Positions 8,016 to 16,561 of a stretch of 38,613 nucleotides of DNA are shown in pieces. The DNA comes from Rhodospirillales bacterium (lineage in GTDB: Bacteria; Pseudomonadota; Alphaproteobacteria; SP197). The notes under the pieces are model-generated. The model made no database searches, had not been told where the DNA came from, and saw only the letters and a list, made by a program, of their open reading frames with translations. A program made the position numbers and the translations under genes. Within the stretch, counting starts at the first letter, position 1. Each line of letters begins with the position of its first letter. The stretch covers positions 1-38,613 of the forward strand of contig JACONG010000009.1 of the NCBI GenBank assembly GCA_014323865.1. Direction: 5' to 3'.

Positions 8016-8612
8016 TCAAACGTCATTGTCTTCGAACTCGTCCTCGAAGTCGTCGTTGCGGGGCGGGTGGGACCGGTCCTCGTAATGCCGTGCGATCTCG
8101 TCGGCGAGGCCGTTGAGGTCGATGAAGTTGTCGGCCTGTCGGCGCAGTTCGTCGGCGATCATCGGCGGCTGGGAGCACATCGTGCTGACCACGGTGACGC
8201 GGACGCCCTTGCGCTGGACAGCCTCGACCAGTGGCCGGAAGTCGCCATCGCCCGAAAACAGGACGACATGGTCGAGAAACTCGCACATCTCCAGGATGTC
8301 GACGGCGAGCTCGATGTCCATGTTCGCCTTGACCTTGCGCCGACCCATGGAATCCGTGAATTCCTTGGCGGTCTTGGTGACCATGGTGAAACCGTTGTAG
8401 TCGAGCCAGTCGACAAGCGGCCGAAGGGGCGAGTACTCCTGCTCGTCGAACAAGGCGGTGTAGTACAAAGCGCGTAAAAGGCGCCCTCTCTCCGAAAAGA
8501 TCGTCTTCAGGCGCTTGTAGTCAATGTCGAAACCAAGGGACTTGGCGGACTGGTAAAGATTGGGGCCGTCAATGAACAGCGCGATGCGCTCTTCTTTGTA
8601 GAATCCTTGCAT
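8016..8612 (-). CDS. LabA-like NYN domain protein (DUF88), probable ribonuclease
   Basis: The product has 198 residues, nearly all one NYN (PIN-like) domain. The acidic metal-binding residues are visible: ALFIDGPNLY (Asp15, Asn18), NMDIELAVDIL (Asp99) and LFSGDGDFRPLVEAV (Asp122, Asp124). The fold is that of metal-dependent nucleases of the LabA group, whose RNA targets are mostly unknown. The C-terminal 20 residues are highly acidic (DDFEDEFEDNDV), a feature of unclear role. The gene is divergent from folK, with 90 bases between the starts, which must hold both promoters. Confidence 0.9.
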   Translation of the reverse strand: MQGFYKEERIALFIDGPNLYQSAKSLGFDIDYKRLKTIFSERGRLLRALYYTALFDEQEYSPLRPLVDWLDYNGFTMVTKTAKEFTDSMGRRKVKANMDIELAVDILEMCEFLDHVVLFSGDGDFRPLVEAVQRKGVRVTVVSTMCSQPPMIADELRRQADNFIDLNGLADEIARHYEDRSHPPRNDDFEDEFEDNDV

Positions 8613-8702
8613 AATGAACTTCCAACTCCTCGGATTGAATCGCCCGGCAATGTTTGATCGTCATTGCCATACCCGCACGTACCTTCTACGACATAACGCC
8701 GC

Positions 8703-9239
8703 ATGACAGCAAGCAAATCAACCACAGACGGTGTCTTCATCGCCCTTGGTGCCAATCTGCCGTCGGCGACCGGTTCGCCGCGTCAGACACTCGAGGCGGT
8801 GCTGCATCGCCTTGACGGCGATGACATCACCGTTGTCGGCATGTCACGCTGGTACGAGACCGAGCCCGTGCCGCCATCGGATCAGCCCTGGTTCGTTAAC
8901 GGTGTCGCCGAACTCCGGACCACTCTCGGTCCCGACGCCTTGCTGGCTCACCTGCACGACCTGGAACACGCCTTCGGCAGGGTCCGGCGCGAACGATGGG
9001 AGGCCCGCGCGGTCGATCTCGATCTGCTCGACCATGCCGGAGAGATGCGCGCCGAGGGTCCGGTTCTCCTGCCGCACCCCAGAATGACCCGGCGCGCCTT
9101 TGTCCTGCTGCCGCTACGCGACATTGCGCCCGATTGGCGCGATCCCGGCTCGGGGCGCCTCATCGACGATCTGATTGCCGCCTTGCCCGATGACGGGGGC
9201 ATCGTGAGACCGATGGACGACTCGTCCGAACAGCACTGA
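8703..9239 (+). CDS. folK: HPPK, 6-hydroxymethyl-dihydropterin pyrophosphokinase
   Basis: The product has 178 residues, typical for FolK, which transfers pyrophosphate from ATP to 6-hydroxymethyl-7,8-dihydropterin in folate synthesis. It opens with VFIALGANLP, then has SRWYETEPVPPSDQPWFVNGV, the HAFGRVRRERWEARAVDLDLL block (acidic DLDLL residues bind the two Mg ions) and LPHPRMTRRAFVLLPL. All of these are HPPK signatures. It is followed by rpoZ after 77 bases. No folP or folB is nearby in the window. Confidence 0.96.
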   Translation: MTASKSTTDGVFIALGANLPSATGSPRQTLEAVLHRLDGDDITVVGMSRWYETEPVPPSDQPWFVNGVAELRTTLGPDALLAHLHDLEHAFGRVRRERWEARAVDLDLLDHAGEMRAEGPVLLPHPRMTRRAFVLLPLRDIAPDWRDPGSGRLIDDLIAALPDDGGIVRPMDDSSEQH

Positions 9240-9269
9240 AATCCTTGCACTTCGCGCTTGTTTCAGGCA

Positions 9270-9296
9270 ATCAGCACATCAAATCTTCCTGCTGAT
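9270..9296 (+). repeat. Inverted repeat upstream of rpoZ
   Basis: ATCAGCA (9270-9276) and TGCTGAT (9290-9296) are perfect complements around a 13-base loop, 20 bases before the rpoZ start. It could be a weak hairpin in the rpoZ leader. No function can be assigned. Confidence 0.4.
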
Positions 9297-9316
9297 GCAA
9301 ATCGAGAGGCTCTGGA

Positions 9317-9697
9317 ATGGCCCGTCTGACCGTTGAAGACTGCGTGGAGCGCGTTCCCAACCGTTTCGAGCTCGTGCTGCTGGCCGCCCAGCGCGCCCGC
9401 GAACTCGGCAACGGCGCGACCATGACGGTCGAGAAGGACAACGACAAGAATCCGGTCGTCGCCCTGCGCGAGATCTCCGACGACAGGATCGAGCTCGACG
9501 GCATCCGCCGCAAGCTCGTCTACGGAGGCGAGCCCCAGGAGGACGATGCCGTGGACGACGGCGAGAGCGGTTACGCCGACGAGGTCGGCCTTTCGGGCGA
9601 CGCGATCGCCGCGGCTGCGGCGGCCCTGGCCTCGACCGACGACGAACACAACGAAGCGGCATTCAGCGACGGTGCGGACTCGAACTACGCTCCGTGA
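9317..9697 (+). CDS. rpoZ: RNA polymerase omega subunit
   Basis: The product has 126 residues. The first 75 are the omega fold: [20 protein letters not shown], then [13 protein letters not shown] and [14 protein letters not shown]. Omega binds the beta' subunit, helps polymerase assembly and in proteobacteria forms part of a ppGpp-binding site. The C-terminal 50 residues are an acidic, alanine-rich tail common in alphaproteobacterial omegas. GAGAGG precedes the ATG. The next gene, rsh, makes ppGpp, and this adjacency is conserved widely. Confidence 0.96.
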   Translation: MARLTVEDCVERVPNRFELVLLAAQRARELGNGATMTVEKDNDKNPVVALREISDDRIELDGIRRKLVYGGEPQEDDAVDDGESGYADEVGLSGDAIAAAAAALASTDDEHNEAAFSDGADSNYAP

Positions 9698-9733
9698 CCC
9701 GTCGCCCCGGGCCATGCGCCCGGATGATGCGTG

Positions 9734-11875
9734 ATGTTGCGCCAATTCGAGCTGGTCGAGCGGGTCAAACACTACGATACCACCGCCGACGAAGACGCCC
9801 TGAACCGGGCGTATGTTTTTGCGATGATGGCGCATGGCACGCAGACCCGCGCCTCGGGCGATCCCTATTATTCGCACCCCGTCGAAGTGGCTGGCATTCT
9901 CGCCGACATGAAGCTCGATGGCTCGTCGATCATCACGGGTCTGCTTCACGACACCGTCGAGGACACCGACACCACCCTCGACGACATCTCCGGCCAGTTC
10001 GGCGATCAGGTCGCCCAGCTTGTCGACGGCGTCACGAAACTCTCCCGGATCGAGCTCCAGTCCGAGGACTCCAGGCAGGCGGAGAACTTCCGCAAGCTGT
10101 TCCTGGCGATGTCGGAAGACATTCGGGTGTTGCTGGTCAAACTGGCCGACCGGCTCCACAACATGCGCACGCTGCACCACATAAAGAAGGACGAGAAGCG
10201 CCTTCGCGTGGCGCGCGAGACCATGGAAATCTACGCGCCGCTGGCCGAGCGCATCGGCATGCAGGCGCTGAAGGACGAACTGGAGGACCTCGCCTTCCGC
10301 GAGATCAATCCGTCGGCCCGGGCTTCCATCGTCGAACGCCTGCGATACCTGCGGGAGGGGGGCGGTGACCTCATCCCCCGGATCGTCGACCGCTTGAAGA
10401 AGACGCTGAAGCAGGAAGGCAGCAAGGCCGAAGTCTGCGGACGTGAGAAACGACCCTACTCGATCTGGCGCAAGATGCAGCGCAAGAACATCACCTTCGA
10501 GCAGCTCTCCGACATCGTTGCGTTCCGCGTTCTCCTGGACGATCCCAGGGCCTGCTATGCCGCGCTTGGCGTGATCCACAGCGCCTGGCCGATGGTTCCC
10601 GGCCGTTTCAAGGACTACATCTCGACGCCGAAGCCGAACGGCTACCGTTCGCTCCACACCACCGTCTACGGTCCCGAACACCATCGCCTGGAAATCCAGA
10701 TCCGCACGCGCGAGATGGATGACATCGCCCAGTTCGGCGTTGCCGCGCACTGGAGCTATCAGGCCGGCGAGGCACGAGCCTCGCTGAGTGACGGCCGCCA
10801 GTACCGGTGGGTCCGGGAGCTTCTGGAGATCCTCGATCACGCCTCCGATCCGGAGGAGTTCCTGGAACATACGAAGCTCGAGATGTTCCAGGACCAGGTG
10901 TTCTGCTTCACGCCCAAGGGTGACCTGATCGCGCTCCCCAGGGGTGCCACCCCGGTCGATTTCGCCTACGCCGTTCACACCGATATCGGTGACACCTGTG
11001 TCGGTGCAAAGATTAACGGTAAAATCAATCAGTTACGTATGGTTCTTCATAATGGAGATCAGGTCGAGATCGTGCGCTCCTCGGTGGCGTCACCGAGCCC
11101 GACCTGGGAGCGGTTCGTCGTCACCGGCCGTGCGCGGTCGCACATCCGCCGTTTCGTGCGCCTGAAGGAGCGTGACGAGTACATCCGCCTGGGCGAGGCC
11201 ATCCTTGAGCGCGCATTCGCCCAGGCGCGTTGCGACATGACGAAAAAAGCGCTCAAGCATGTCTGCGGCGCGCTGGGACAGAAGACGGCCAGGGAGCTGT
11301 TTGACGCCGTCGGACGCGGCGAGATCACCAGCCACCAGGTGGTCGGTGCGGCCTATCCGGAGGCCGTGGGTGGCGCTGCGGCCACGCCGCGCGCCAGGCC
11401 CAGGGACGATTCGGCCGGCGATCACGCCATCCCGATCCGCGGTCTGATCCCGGGCATGGCAGTGCACTTTTCCAACTGCTGCCATCCACTGCCCGGCGAC
11501 CGTATCGTCGGCATCGTGACCTCGGGCAAGGGTGTGGCGATCCACACCATCGACTGCGACATGCTGCAACAATTCGAGGCCACGCCCGAACGCTGGCTCG
11601 ACGTCTCCTGGACGCTGGGCGAGGACGTACCGGAGGTCCATGTCGGCCGCATCGACGTCATTGTCGTCAACGAGCCCGGCGCGCTGGGCACGATCACCAC
11701 GCTGATCGGCCGTAACAACGGCAACATCTCGAACCTGAAGTTCACCAACCGCGCTGCCGATTTCTTCGAGATGCGCATCGACGTCGAGGTGCGCGACGTG
11801 CGCCACCTGACCAACATCATCGCCGCCCTGCGCGCCAACCCCGTCGTCACAGCGGTCGAACGGGCAAAGACCTGA
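9734..11875 (+). CDS. rsh: Bifunctional (p)ppGpp synthetase/hydrolase Rsh
   Basis: The product has 713 residues and the RelA/SpoT domain order. Residues 1-190 are the HD hydrolase domain, with His48 (YYSHP), His72-Asp73 (LLHDTVEDT) and the following Glu77-Asp78. Residues about 225-345 are the synthetase, with RFKDYISTPKPNGYRSLHTT; the RxKD form (291-294) is the version found in bifunctional enzymes. A TGS domain follows (about 385-450, VFCFTPKGDLIALPRGATPV), then a helical linker and a C-terminal ACT domain (about 635-713). It controls the stringent response. The ATG at 9734 is preceded directly by GTG (9731), an alternative start in the same frame. A clear Shine-Dalgarno is lacking. Confidence 0.96.
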   Translation: MLRQFELVERVKHYDTTADEDALNRAYVFAMMAHGTQTRASGDPYYSHPVEVAGILADMKLDGSSIITGLLHDTVEDTDTTLDDISGQFGDQVAQLVDGVTKLSRIELQSEDSRQAENFRKLFLAMSEDIRVLLVKLADRLHNMRTLHHIKKDEKRLRVARETMEIYAPLAERIGMQALKDELEDLAFREINPSARASIVERLRYLREGGGDLIPRIVDRLKKTLKQEGSKAEVCGREKRPYSIWRKMQRKNITFEQLSDIVAFRVLLDDPRACYAALGVIHSAWPMVPGRFKDYISTPKPNGYRSLHTTVYGPEHHRLEIQIRTREMDDIAQFGVAAHWSYQAGEARASLSDGRQYRWVRELLEILDHASDPEEFLEHTKLEMFQDQVFCFTPKGDLIALPRGATPVDFAYAVHTDIGDTCVGAKINGKINQLRMVLHNGDQVEIVRSSVASPSPTWERFVVTGRARSHIRRFVRLKERDEYIRLGEAILERAFAQARCDMTKKALKHVCGALGQKTARELFDAVGRGEITSHQVVGAAYPEAVGGAAATPRARPRDDSAGDHAIPIRGLIPGMAVHFSNCCHPLPGDRIVGIVTSGKGVAIHTIDCDMLQQFEATPERWLDVSWTLGEDVPEVHVGRIDVIVVNEPGALGTITTLIGRNNGNISNLKFTNRAADFFEMRIDVEVRDVRHLTNIIAALRANPVVTAVERAKT

Positions 11876-11949
11876 ACCCCTTGCCTCAAGCAGTTTTGCG
11901 AATGGCCCTTTAAGATGCCGGGATCGTTGATTATACCCTTGCGCGACCA

Positions 11950-11974
11950 GCGGACCCCCGGCGTCCGCCCTTTT
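11950..11974 (+). terminator. Hairpin with T-run between rsh and pdxJ
   Basis: GCGGAC (11950-11955) pairs with GTCCGC (11963-11968) across a CCCCGGC loop and is followed by CCTTTT. It has the form of a weak intrinsic terminator or attenuator, and lies immediately before the pdxJ ribosome-binding site (GGGAG at 11975-11979). Confidence 0.5.
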
Positions 11975-11986
11975 GGGAGTCCCGAC

Positions 11987-12748
11987 ATGACAAGCCGCAA
12001 GCTCCGCCTGGGTGTCAACATCGATCATGTGGCCACGATCCGGAACGCCCGGGGCGGGCCGCACCCCGATCCCGTCCGCGCGGCGCGGCTGGCGGCTGCG
12101 GCCGGTGCCGACGGCATCACCGCGCACCTGCGCGAGGACCGTCGCCATATCTCCGACAGCGACATCCAGCGCCTGATGGGCGAGATCGATCTGCCGCTCA
12201 ATCTCGAGATGGCAGCGACCGGGGAGATGCTGGAGATCGCCCTGCGCCATTGCCCGCATGCGGCCTGCATCGTGCCGGAGCGGCGCGAAGAGCGGACCAC
12301 GGAGAACGGCCTCGACGTCGCGGGTGCCAACGACGATCTCAAGGGCCATATCTCACGCCTGGCCGATGCCGGCATTCGCCTGTCGCTCTTCATCGACCCC
12401 GACGAACGCCAGGTCGAGGCGTCGGCCGCGGCCGGTGCGCCCGTGGTCGAACTCCACACAGGAACCTACTGCGAGGCCGCCGCCGGCACGGCCCGCGATG
12501 CCGAGCTGGCGCGGATCGAACGCGCGGCGACTCTTGCCGATTCCCTCGGGGTCGAATGCCACGCCGGCCACGGCCTGTCGTTCGGCACCGTCGGCCCGGT
12601 GGCCGCGATCCCCGAGATCGTGGAACTCAACATCGGGCATTTCCTGATCGGCGAAGCGATCTTCGGCGGCCTCGACAGTGCGATCACCCGGATGCGGGCG
12701 CTGATGGACAACGCTCGCGCTGCCGCGACCGGCGCTCGCTCGGCCTGA
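11987..12748 (+). CDS. pdxJ: Pyridoxine 5'-phosphate synthase
   Basis: The product has 253 residues, normal for PdxJ, a TIM barrel that condenses 3-amino-2-oxopropyl phosphate with deoxyxylulose 5-phosphate in vitamin B6 synthesis. Visible signatures: [17 protein letters not shown] (residues 8-24), [28 protein letters not shown] (with the catalytic Glu), [26 protein letters not shown] and HAGHGLSF. The frame is open upstream to 11915, but the ATG at 11987 has GGGAG seven bases before it and matches the family start. It heads the run pdxJ-acpS-lepB-rnc-era-recO-parC. Confidence 0.96.
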   Translation: MTSRKLRLGVNIDHVATIRNARGGPHPDPVRAARLAAAAGADGITAHLREDRRHISDSDIQRLMGEIDLPLNLEMAATGEMLEIALRHCPHAACIVPERREERTTENGLDVAGANDDLKGHISRLADAGIRLSLFIDPDERQVEASAAAGAPVVELHTGTYCEAAAGTARDAELARIERAATLADSLGVECHAGHGLSFGTVGPVAAIPEIVELNIGHFLIGEAIFGGLDSAITRMRALMDNARAAATGARSA

Positions 12749-12764
12749 TACGGTCCCGACGCTC

Positions 12765-13190
12765 ATGATTCTCGGGCTGGGGCTCGACACCCTGGACATT
12801 CGCCGCATCGAGCAGACGCTTGAGCGTTTCGGCGACCGCTTCACGCATCGGATCTTCACGGAAACCGAACGCAGGAAGGCTGACCGCCGGGCGCAACGGG
12901 CCGCGACCTATGCCAAGCGGTTCGCCGCCAAGGAGGCGTGCTCCAAGGCGCTCGGCACCGGTTTCCGCCGCGGCGTCTACTGGCGCGATCTGCAGGTCGT
13001 GAACCTGCCGTCGGGCAAACCCACCATGCACCTCACCGGCGGTGCCGCCGAACGGCTGGGCGAAATGGTACCCGAGGACATGATCGCCCAGGTCGATCTC
13101 ACCATGACCGACGATCCGCCGCTCGCCCAGGCCATCGTGATCATCTCCGCGGTGCCGTCTGGCGCAAGCGACACCGGAAGGCCCGAATGA
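12765..13190 (+). CDS. acpS: Holo-[acyl-carrier-protein] synthase
   Basis: The product has 141 residues. It transfers 4'-phosphopantetheine from CoA to apo-ACP, activating it for fatty-acid synthesis. Both Mg-binding signatures are present: [15 protein letters not shown] with Asp8, and [16 protein letters not shown] with Glu57. It starts 16 bases after pdxJ and its TGA overlaps the lepB ATG (ATGA), so translation is coupled. The pdxJ-acpS-lepB order is widespread in proteobacteria. Confidence 0.95.
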   Translation: MILGLGLDTLDIRRIEQTLERFGDRFTHRIFTETERRKADRRAQRAATYAKRFAAKEACSKALGTGFRRGVYWRDLQVVNLPSGKPTMHLTGGAAERLGEMVPEDMIAQVDLTMTDDPPLAQAIVIISAVPSGASDTGRPE

Positions 13191-14194
13191 ACACCATTTT
13201 CGCTTTCATTGTCGATGTGGTGTTTGCGCCGATCCGGCGATTCTTCTTCCCCCGGAAAGTGAAGAACATTGCAGAGGCCCGGACCGCGCAGGACCCCGGC
13301 GAGGAACAGGAAGAGCCCGACGGCGGGAAGACCGGGTCCGCGCCACTCTGGCTCCTCGTCCTGATGACCCCGTTCACACTGATCGGCATCCTGCTGAAGC
13401 CGCTGGAAATGCTGCTGCAGCTGGTCTTTGCGCCGATAGAGATGCTGCTGCCGAAATCCTGGCGCGGCGACGACGGACTGCTCGGCACAATCAAGACCAT
13501 CGTCTACGCGGTCATGATTGCCCTTGTGATCCGCACGGTCGCCTATGAGCCCTTCAACATTCCGTCCGGTTCGATGAAGCCGACACTGCTGGTCGGCGAC
13601 TACCTTTTCGTTTCGAAGTTCTCCTACGGCTACAGCAACTACGCGCCGGGTTTCGGCATCGACCTCGATCTCTTCGAGGGCCGTCTGTTTGGCCGCGAAC
13701 CCGAGCGCGGCGATGTGGCGGTCTTCCGCAGGCCGACCGACACCTCGGTCGATTTCATCAAACGTATCGTCGGGCTGCCCGGCGACACTGTGCAGGTCAT
13801 CGACGGTGTCCTGCACATCAACGGCGAGCCGGTCGAACTGGAGCCGACCCTGCCGTTCGTCGAGCTCGGCTGCGAGAGAGCGCAACCGATTCCGCAGGAG
13901 ATGGAGACCCTGCCGAACGGTGTCGATCATGCGGTGCTGAACGCGACGGATCGGCATCGTTACGACAACACCCGGCCCGTCGAGGTGCCGCCCGGGCAGT
14001 ATTTCATGATGGGCGACAACCGCGACCGATCGAACGACAGCCGTTCGCCGAGCGTCGGCATGGTGCCTTACGAGAACCTGATCGGTCGTGCGGAGTTCCT
14101 GTTCTTCTCCACGAACGGATGCGGCAGCCTCCATGCCCCCTGGACCTGGCCCTCGTCGATCCGCTGGGACCGGCTGTTCATGGCCGTGAAATGA
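13187..14194 (+). CDS. lepB: Signal peptidase I with extended N-terminus
   Basis: The product has 335 residues. It cleaves Sec and Tat signal peptides at the outer face of the inner membrane. The catalytic core begins at the membrane segment [20 protein letters not shown] (101-120) and is followed by [19 protein letters not shown] with Ser129 as nucleophile, [12 protein letters not shown] with Lys192 as general base, and [14 protein letters not shown] near the C-terminus. Alphaproteobacterial LepB is usually near 250 residues and begins near this segment; here about 95 residues precede it, including a polar acidic stretch (31-50) and a hydrophobic region (53-88) that could form one or two extra helices. 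It overlaps acpS and rnc by ATGA at both ends, so the start is well set. Confidence 0.94.
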   Translation: MNTIFAFIVDVVFAPIRRFFFPRKVKNIAEARTAQDPGEEQEEPDGGKTGSAPLWLLVLMTPFTLIGILLKPLEMLLQLVFAPIEMLLPKSWRGDDGLLGTIKTIVYAVMIALVIRTVAYEPFNIPSGSMKPTLLVGDYLFVSKFSYGYSNYAPGFGIDLDLFEGRLFGREPERGDVAVFRRPTDTSVDFIKRIVGLPGDTVQVIDGVLHINGEPVELEPTLPFVELGCERAQPIPQEMETLPNGVDHAVLNATDRHRYDNTRPVEVPPGQYFMMGDNRDRSNDSRSPSVGMVPYENLIGRAEFLFFSTNGCGSLHAPWTWPSSIRWDRLFMAVK

Positions 14195-14898
14195 GCGCCA
14201 CGCTCTCGACCGGGGCGCGGGACGCGCTGGAGCGTGTGCTCGATCATGTCTTTGACGATCCGAACCTGTTGCGCCAGGCCGTGACCCATCGTGGTGCGGC
14301 CTCCGCGGGCGACCGGCACGGTTACGAACGCCTGGAGTTTCTCGGCGACAGGGTTCTCGGTCTGGTGATGGCCGAAACGCTCTACCGTGATTTTCCGGAC
14401 GAGGCCGAAGGCAAGCTGGCGATGCGTCATGCCCAGCTCGTGCGCAGGGAAACCCTGGCCGAGGTGGCCGTCGCGCTGGGAATCGACCGCCTTATCGTGG
14501 TCGCGCCGGGAGAGGAGCAGAGCGGCACCCGCGAAAGCGTCAGCGTGCTGGCCGATGTCACCGAGGCGCTGATCGCGGCGCTTTATCTCGACGGTGGCGG
14601 CGATGTCGCCCGCGCTTTTGTCCGACGCCATTGGGTTCCGCGTATGCTGGCGCACCGGAAGCCGCCGCGGGACGCCAAGTCGCGCCTGCAGGAATGGGCA
14701 CAGGGCAGGGGCCTGCCGTTGCCCGACTACGCCATGATCGGCCGGACCGGTCCCTCACACGCCCCGACCATCACGGTGCGCGCCAGCGTCGAGGGTCTCG
14801 GCGATGTCACGGTGGAAGGGCGCTCGCGCCAGTCGGCCGAGCAGGAGGCTGCCCGGTATCTGCTTGAGCGTGCCGGTGTGCAAGCACCGGCGGCATGA
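14191..14898 (+). CDS. rnc: Ribonuclease III
   Basis: The product has 235 residues. It cuts double-stranded RNA in rRNA precursors and some mRNAs. The signature YERLEFLGDRVLGLV (45-59) carries Glu49 and Asp53, and SVLADVTEALIAALYLDGG carries the second acidic pair. The C-terminal third is a double-stranded RNA binding domain (DAKSRLQEWAQGRGLPLP to the end). The frame is open to 14119, but the ATG at 14191 overlaps the lepB stop (ATGA), matching the coupling pattern of this operon. Confidence 0.96.
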   Translation: MSATLSTGARDALERVLDHVFDDPNLLRQAVTHRGAASAGDRHGYERLEFLGDRVLGLVMAETLYRDFPDEAEGKLAMRHAQLVRRETLAEVAVALGIDRLIVVAPGEEQSGTRESVSVLADVTEALIAALYLDGGGDVARAFVRRHWVPRMLAHRKPPRDAKSRLQEWAQGRGLPLPDYAMIGRTGPSHAPTITVRASVEGLGDVTVEGRSRQSAEQEAARYLLERAGVQAPAA

Positions 14899-15803
14899 GC
14901 GGCGGGAACGCCATGCGCTGCGGCTTTGTCGCCGTCCTCGGGCCGCCGAACGCCGGCAAATCGACGCTGGTGAACCGGATCGTGGGGGCCAAGGTGTCAA
15001 TCGTGACCCACAAGGTGCAGACCACGCGAGGCCGCGTGACGGGTATCCGCAACGTCGATGGCGACCAGATCATCTTCGTCGACACGCCGGGTATCTTCAA
15101 ACCGAAGAAGCGCCTTGAGCGTGCCCTGGTCGAGGCGGCCTGGAGCGGGGCGAACGATGCCGACATGGCACTCCTGCTGGTCGACGGCGCCAGGGGTCTC
15201 AACGCGGACACGCGTGCCATCATCGAGCGCCTGAAGGGCAAGGGTCGGCCGGCGATCGTCGCGATCAACAAGGTCGATGCCGTCAGGAAGGGTCAGCTGC
15301 TGCCGATCGGCGCGGAGCTCGGTGAGACCGATGTCGCCGAGGACATCTTTTACGTCTCTGCGCTGACGGGCGAGGGCATCGACGATCTGATCGCGGGTCT
15401 GCAGCAGCGCCTGCCCGATGGCCCCTGGATGTTCCCCGACGATCAGGTCTCCGATTTGCCGATGCGAATGCTTGCCGCGGAGATCACCCGCGAGAAGCTC
15501 TTCCTGCGCGTCCATCAGGAGCTTCCCTACGAACTCTCGGTGGAGACCGAACTCTGGACCGAGATGCCCGAAGACAACGAGGTGCGGATCGACCAGGTGA
15601 TCCATGTGGCGCGTGCCGCCCACAAGCCGATCCTGCTCGGCAAGGGCGGCCGCACGATCAAGGCGATCGGCATCGCCGCGCGCAAGGAGCTTGAGAGTAT
15701 CCTTGAGCAGCGGGTTCACCTGTTCCTCCATGTGAAGGTCCGTTCGAACTGGCTCGACGACCCCGCGCGATATCGGGAGATGGGCCTCGAGTTTCCCGAC
15801 TGA
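14895..15803 (+). CDS. era: GTPase Era
   Basis: The product has 302 residues, normal for Era, which binds 16S rRNA near its 3' end during 30S assembly. The GTPase motifs are GPPNAGKSTL (G1, residues 16-25), VQTTRGRVTG (G2), DTPGIF (G3) and NKVD (G4). The C-terminal KH domain has ILGKGGRTIKAIG-type sequence (seen as LLGKGGRTIKAIG) and VRSNWLDD. The ATG at 14895 overlaps the rnc stop; a second in-frame ATG lies six codons later. Pairing with rnc is common and fits their shared role in rRNA processing. Confidence 0.97.
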   Translation: MSGGNAMRCGFVAVLGPPNAGKSTLVNRIVGAKVSIVTHKVQTTRGRVTGIRNVDGDQIIFVDTPGIFKPKKRLERALVEAAWSGANDADMALLLVDGARGLNADTRAIIERLKGKGRPAIVAINKVDAVRKGQLLPIGAELGETDVAEDIFYVSALTGEGIDDLIAGLQQRLPDGPWMFPDDQVSDLPMRMLAAEITREKLFLRVHQELPYELSVETELWTEMPEDNEVRIDQVIHVARAAHKPILLGKGGRTIKAIGIAARKELESILEQRVHLFLHVKVRSNWLDDPARYREMGLEFPD

Positions 15804-15808
15804 CCGCC

Positions 15809-16561
15809 ATGGACTGGCAGGACAGCGGCATCGTTCTCTCGGCGCGTCGCCACGGCGAATCCGCGGCGATCCTGAACCTGCTCACCCATGATCACGGCCG
15901 CCATGCCGGCCTGGTGCGGGGCGGTGCGGGTCGACGCCTGAAGGGTGTGTTGCAGGCTGGCAATCTCCTGAGCGCGCAATGGCGCGGGCGGTTGTCCGAA
16001 CACCTCGGCAGCTACACCGTGGAACTTGAGCGTTCGGCACCGGCCTCCTTCCTTGATGATGCGGACCGCCTGGCCTGCCTTGCAAGTGCCTGCGCGGTGG
16101 CCGAACAAGGCCTGCCGGAGCGCCATCCCTACCCGGCGCTCCACGATGGATTCCTTGCGCTGCTGGACAGCCTGGCCGGCGACGATGCACACTGGGATGC
16201 GGTCTACGTCAGATGGGAACTGGGCCTGCTCGACGTCCTGGGCTTCGGCCTCGATCTCGGTGCCTGCGCGGTGACCGGGCGGAACGACGACCTCATCCAT
16301 GTCTCGCCGCGCACGGGCCGCGCCGTCTCGGTGTCTGCAGGCGAGCCCTATCGCGCGCGTCTGCTCCCCCTGCCGGGGTTCCTTGCCGGCCGGGACCTCG
16401 GTGGCCCGGACGATATCCTCGACGGTCTCAGGCTCACGGGACATTTCCTGGAGCGTCATCTTTTCGCTGGCGATCGCGTGACCATTCCGCCGGCGCGGGA
16501 GCGATTTGTGGCCCGTCTGGCTCGCTTGTCCACAAGATGCGGTGATACAAGCGCGTCATGA
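15809..16561 (+). CDS. recO: DNA repair protein RecO
   Basis: The product has 250 residues. RecO acts with RecR and RecF to load RecA on gaps coated by SSB. The N-terminal OB fold shows [22 protein letters not shown] and [19 protein letters not shown]; the C-terminal half has [23 protein letters not shown] and [14 protein letters not shown], typical of alphaproteobacterial RecO. It begins five bases after era and its TGA overlaps the parC ATG. Confidence 0.95.
   Translation: MDWQDSGIVLSARRHGESAAILNLLTHDHGRHAGLVRGGAGRRLKGVLQAGNLLSAQWRGRLSEHLGSYTVELERSAPASFLDDADRLACLASACAVAEQGLPERHPYPALHDGFLALLDSLAGDDAHWDAVYVRWELGLLDVLGFGLDLGACAVTGRNDDLIHVSPRTGRAVSVSAGEPYRARLLPLPGFLAGRDLGGPDDILDGLRLTGHFLERHLFAGDRVTIPPARERFVARLARLSTRCGDTSAS

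Noticed and set aside
9263..10978. 571-codon minus-strand open frame opposite rpoZ and rsh
   Set aside because: Antisense shadow; both plus-strand genes are unmistakable.
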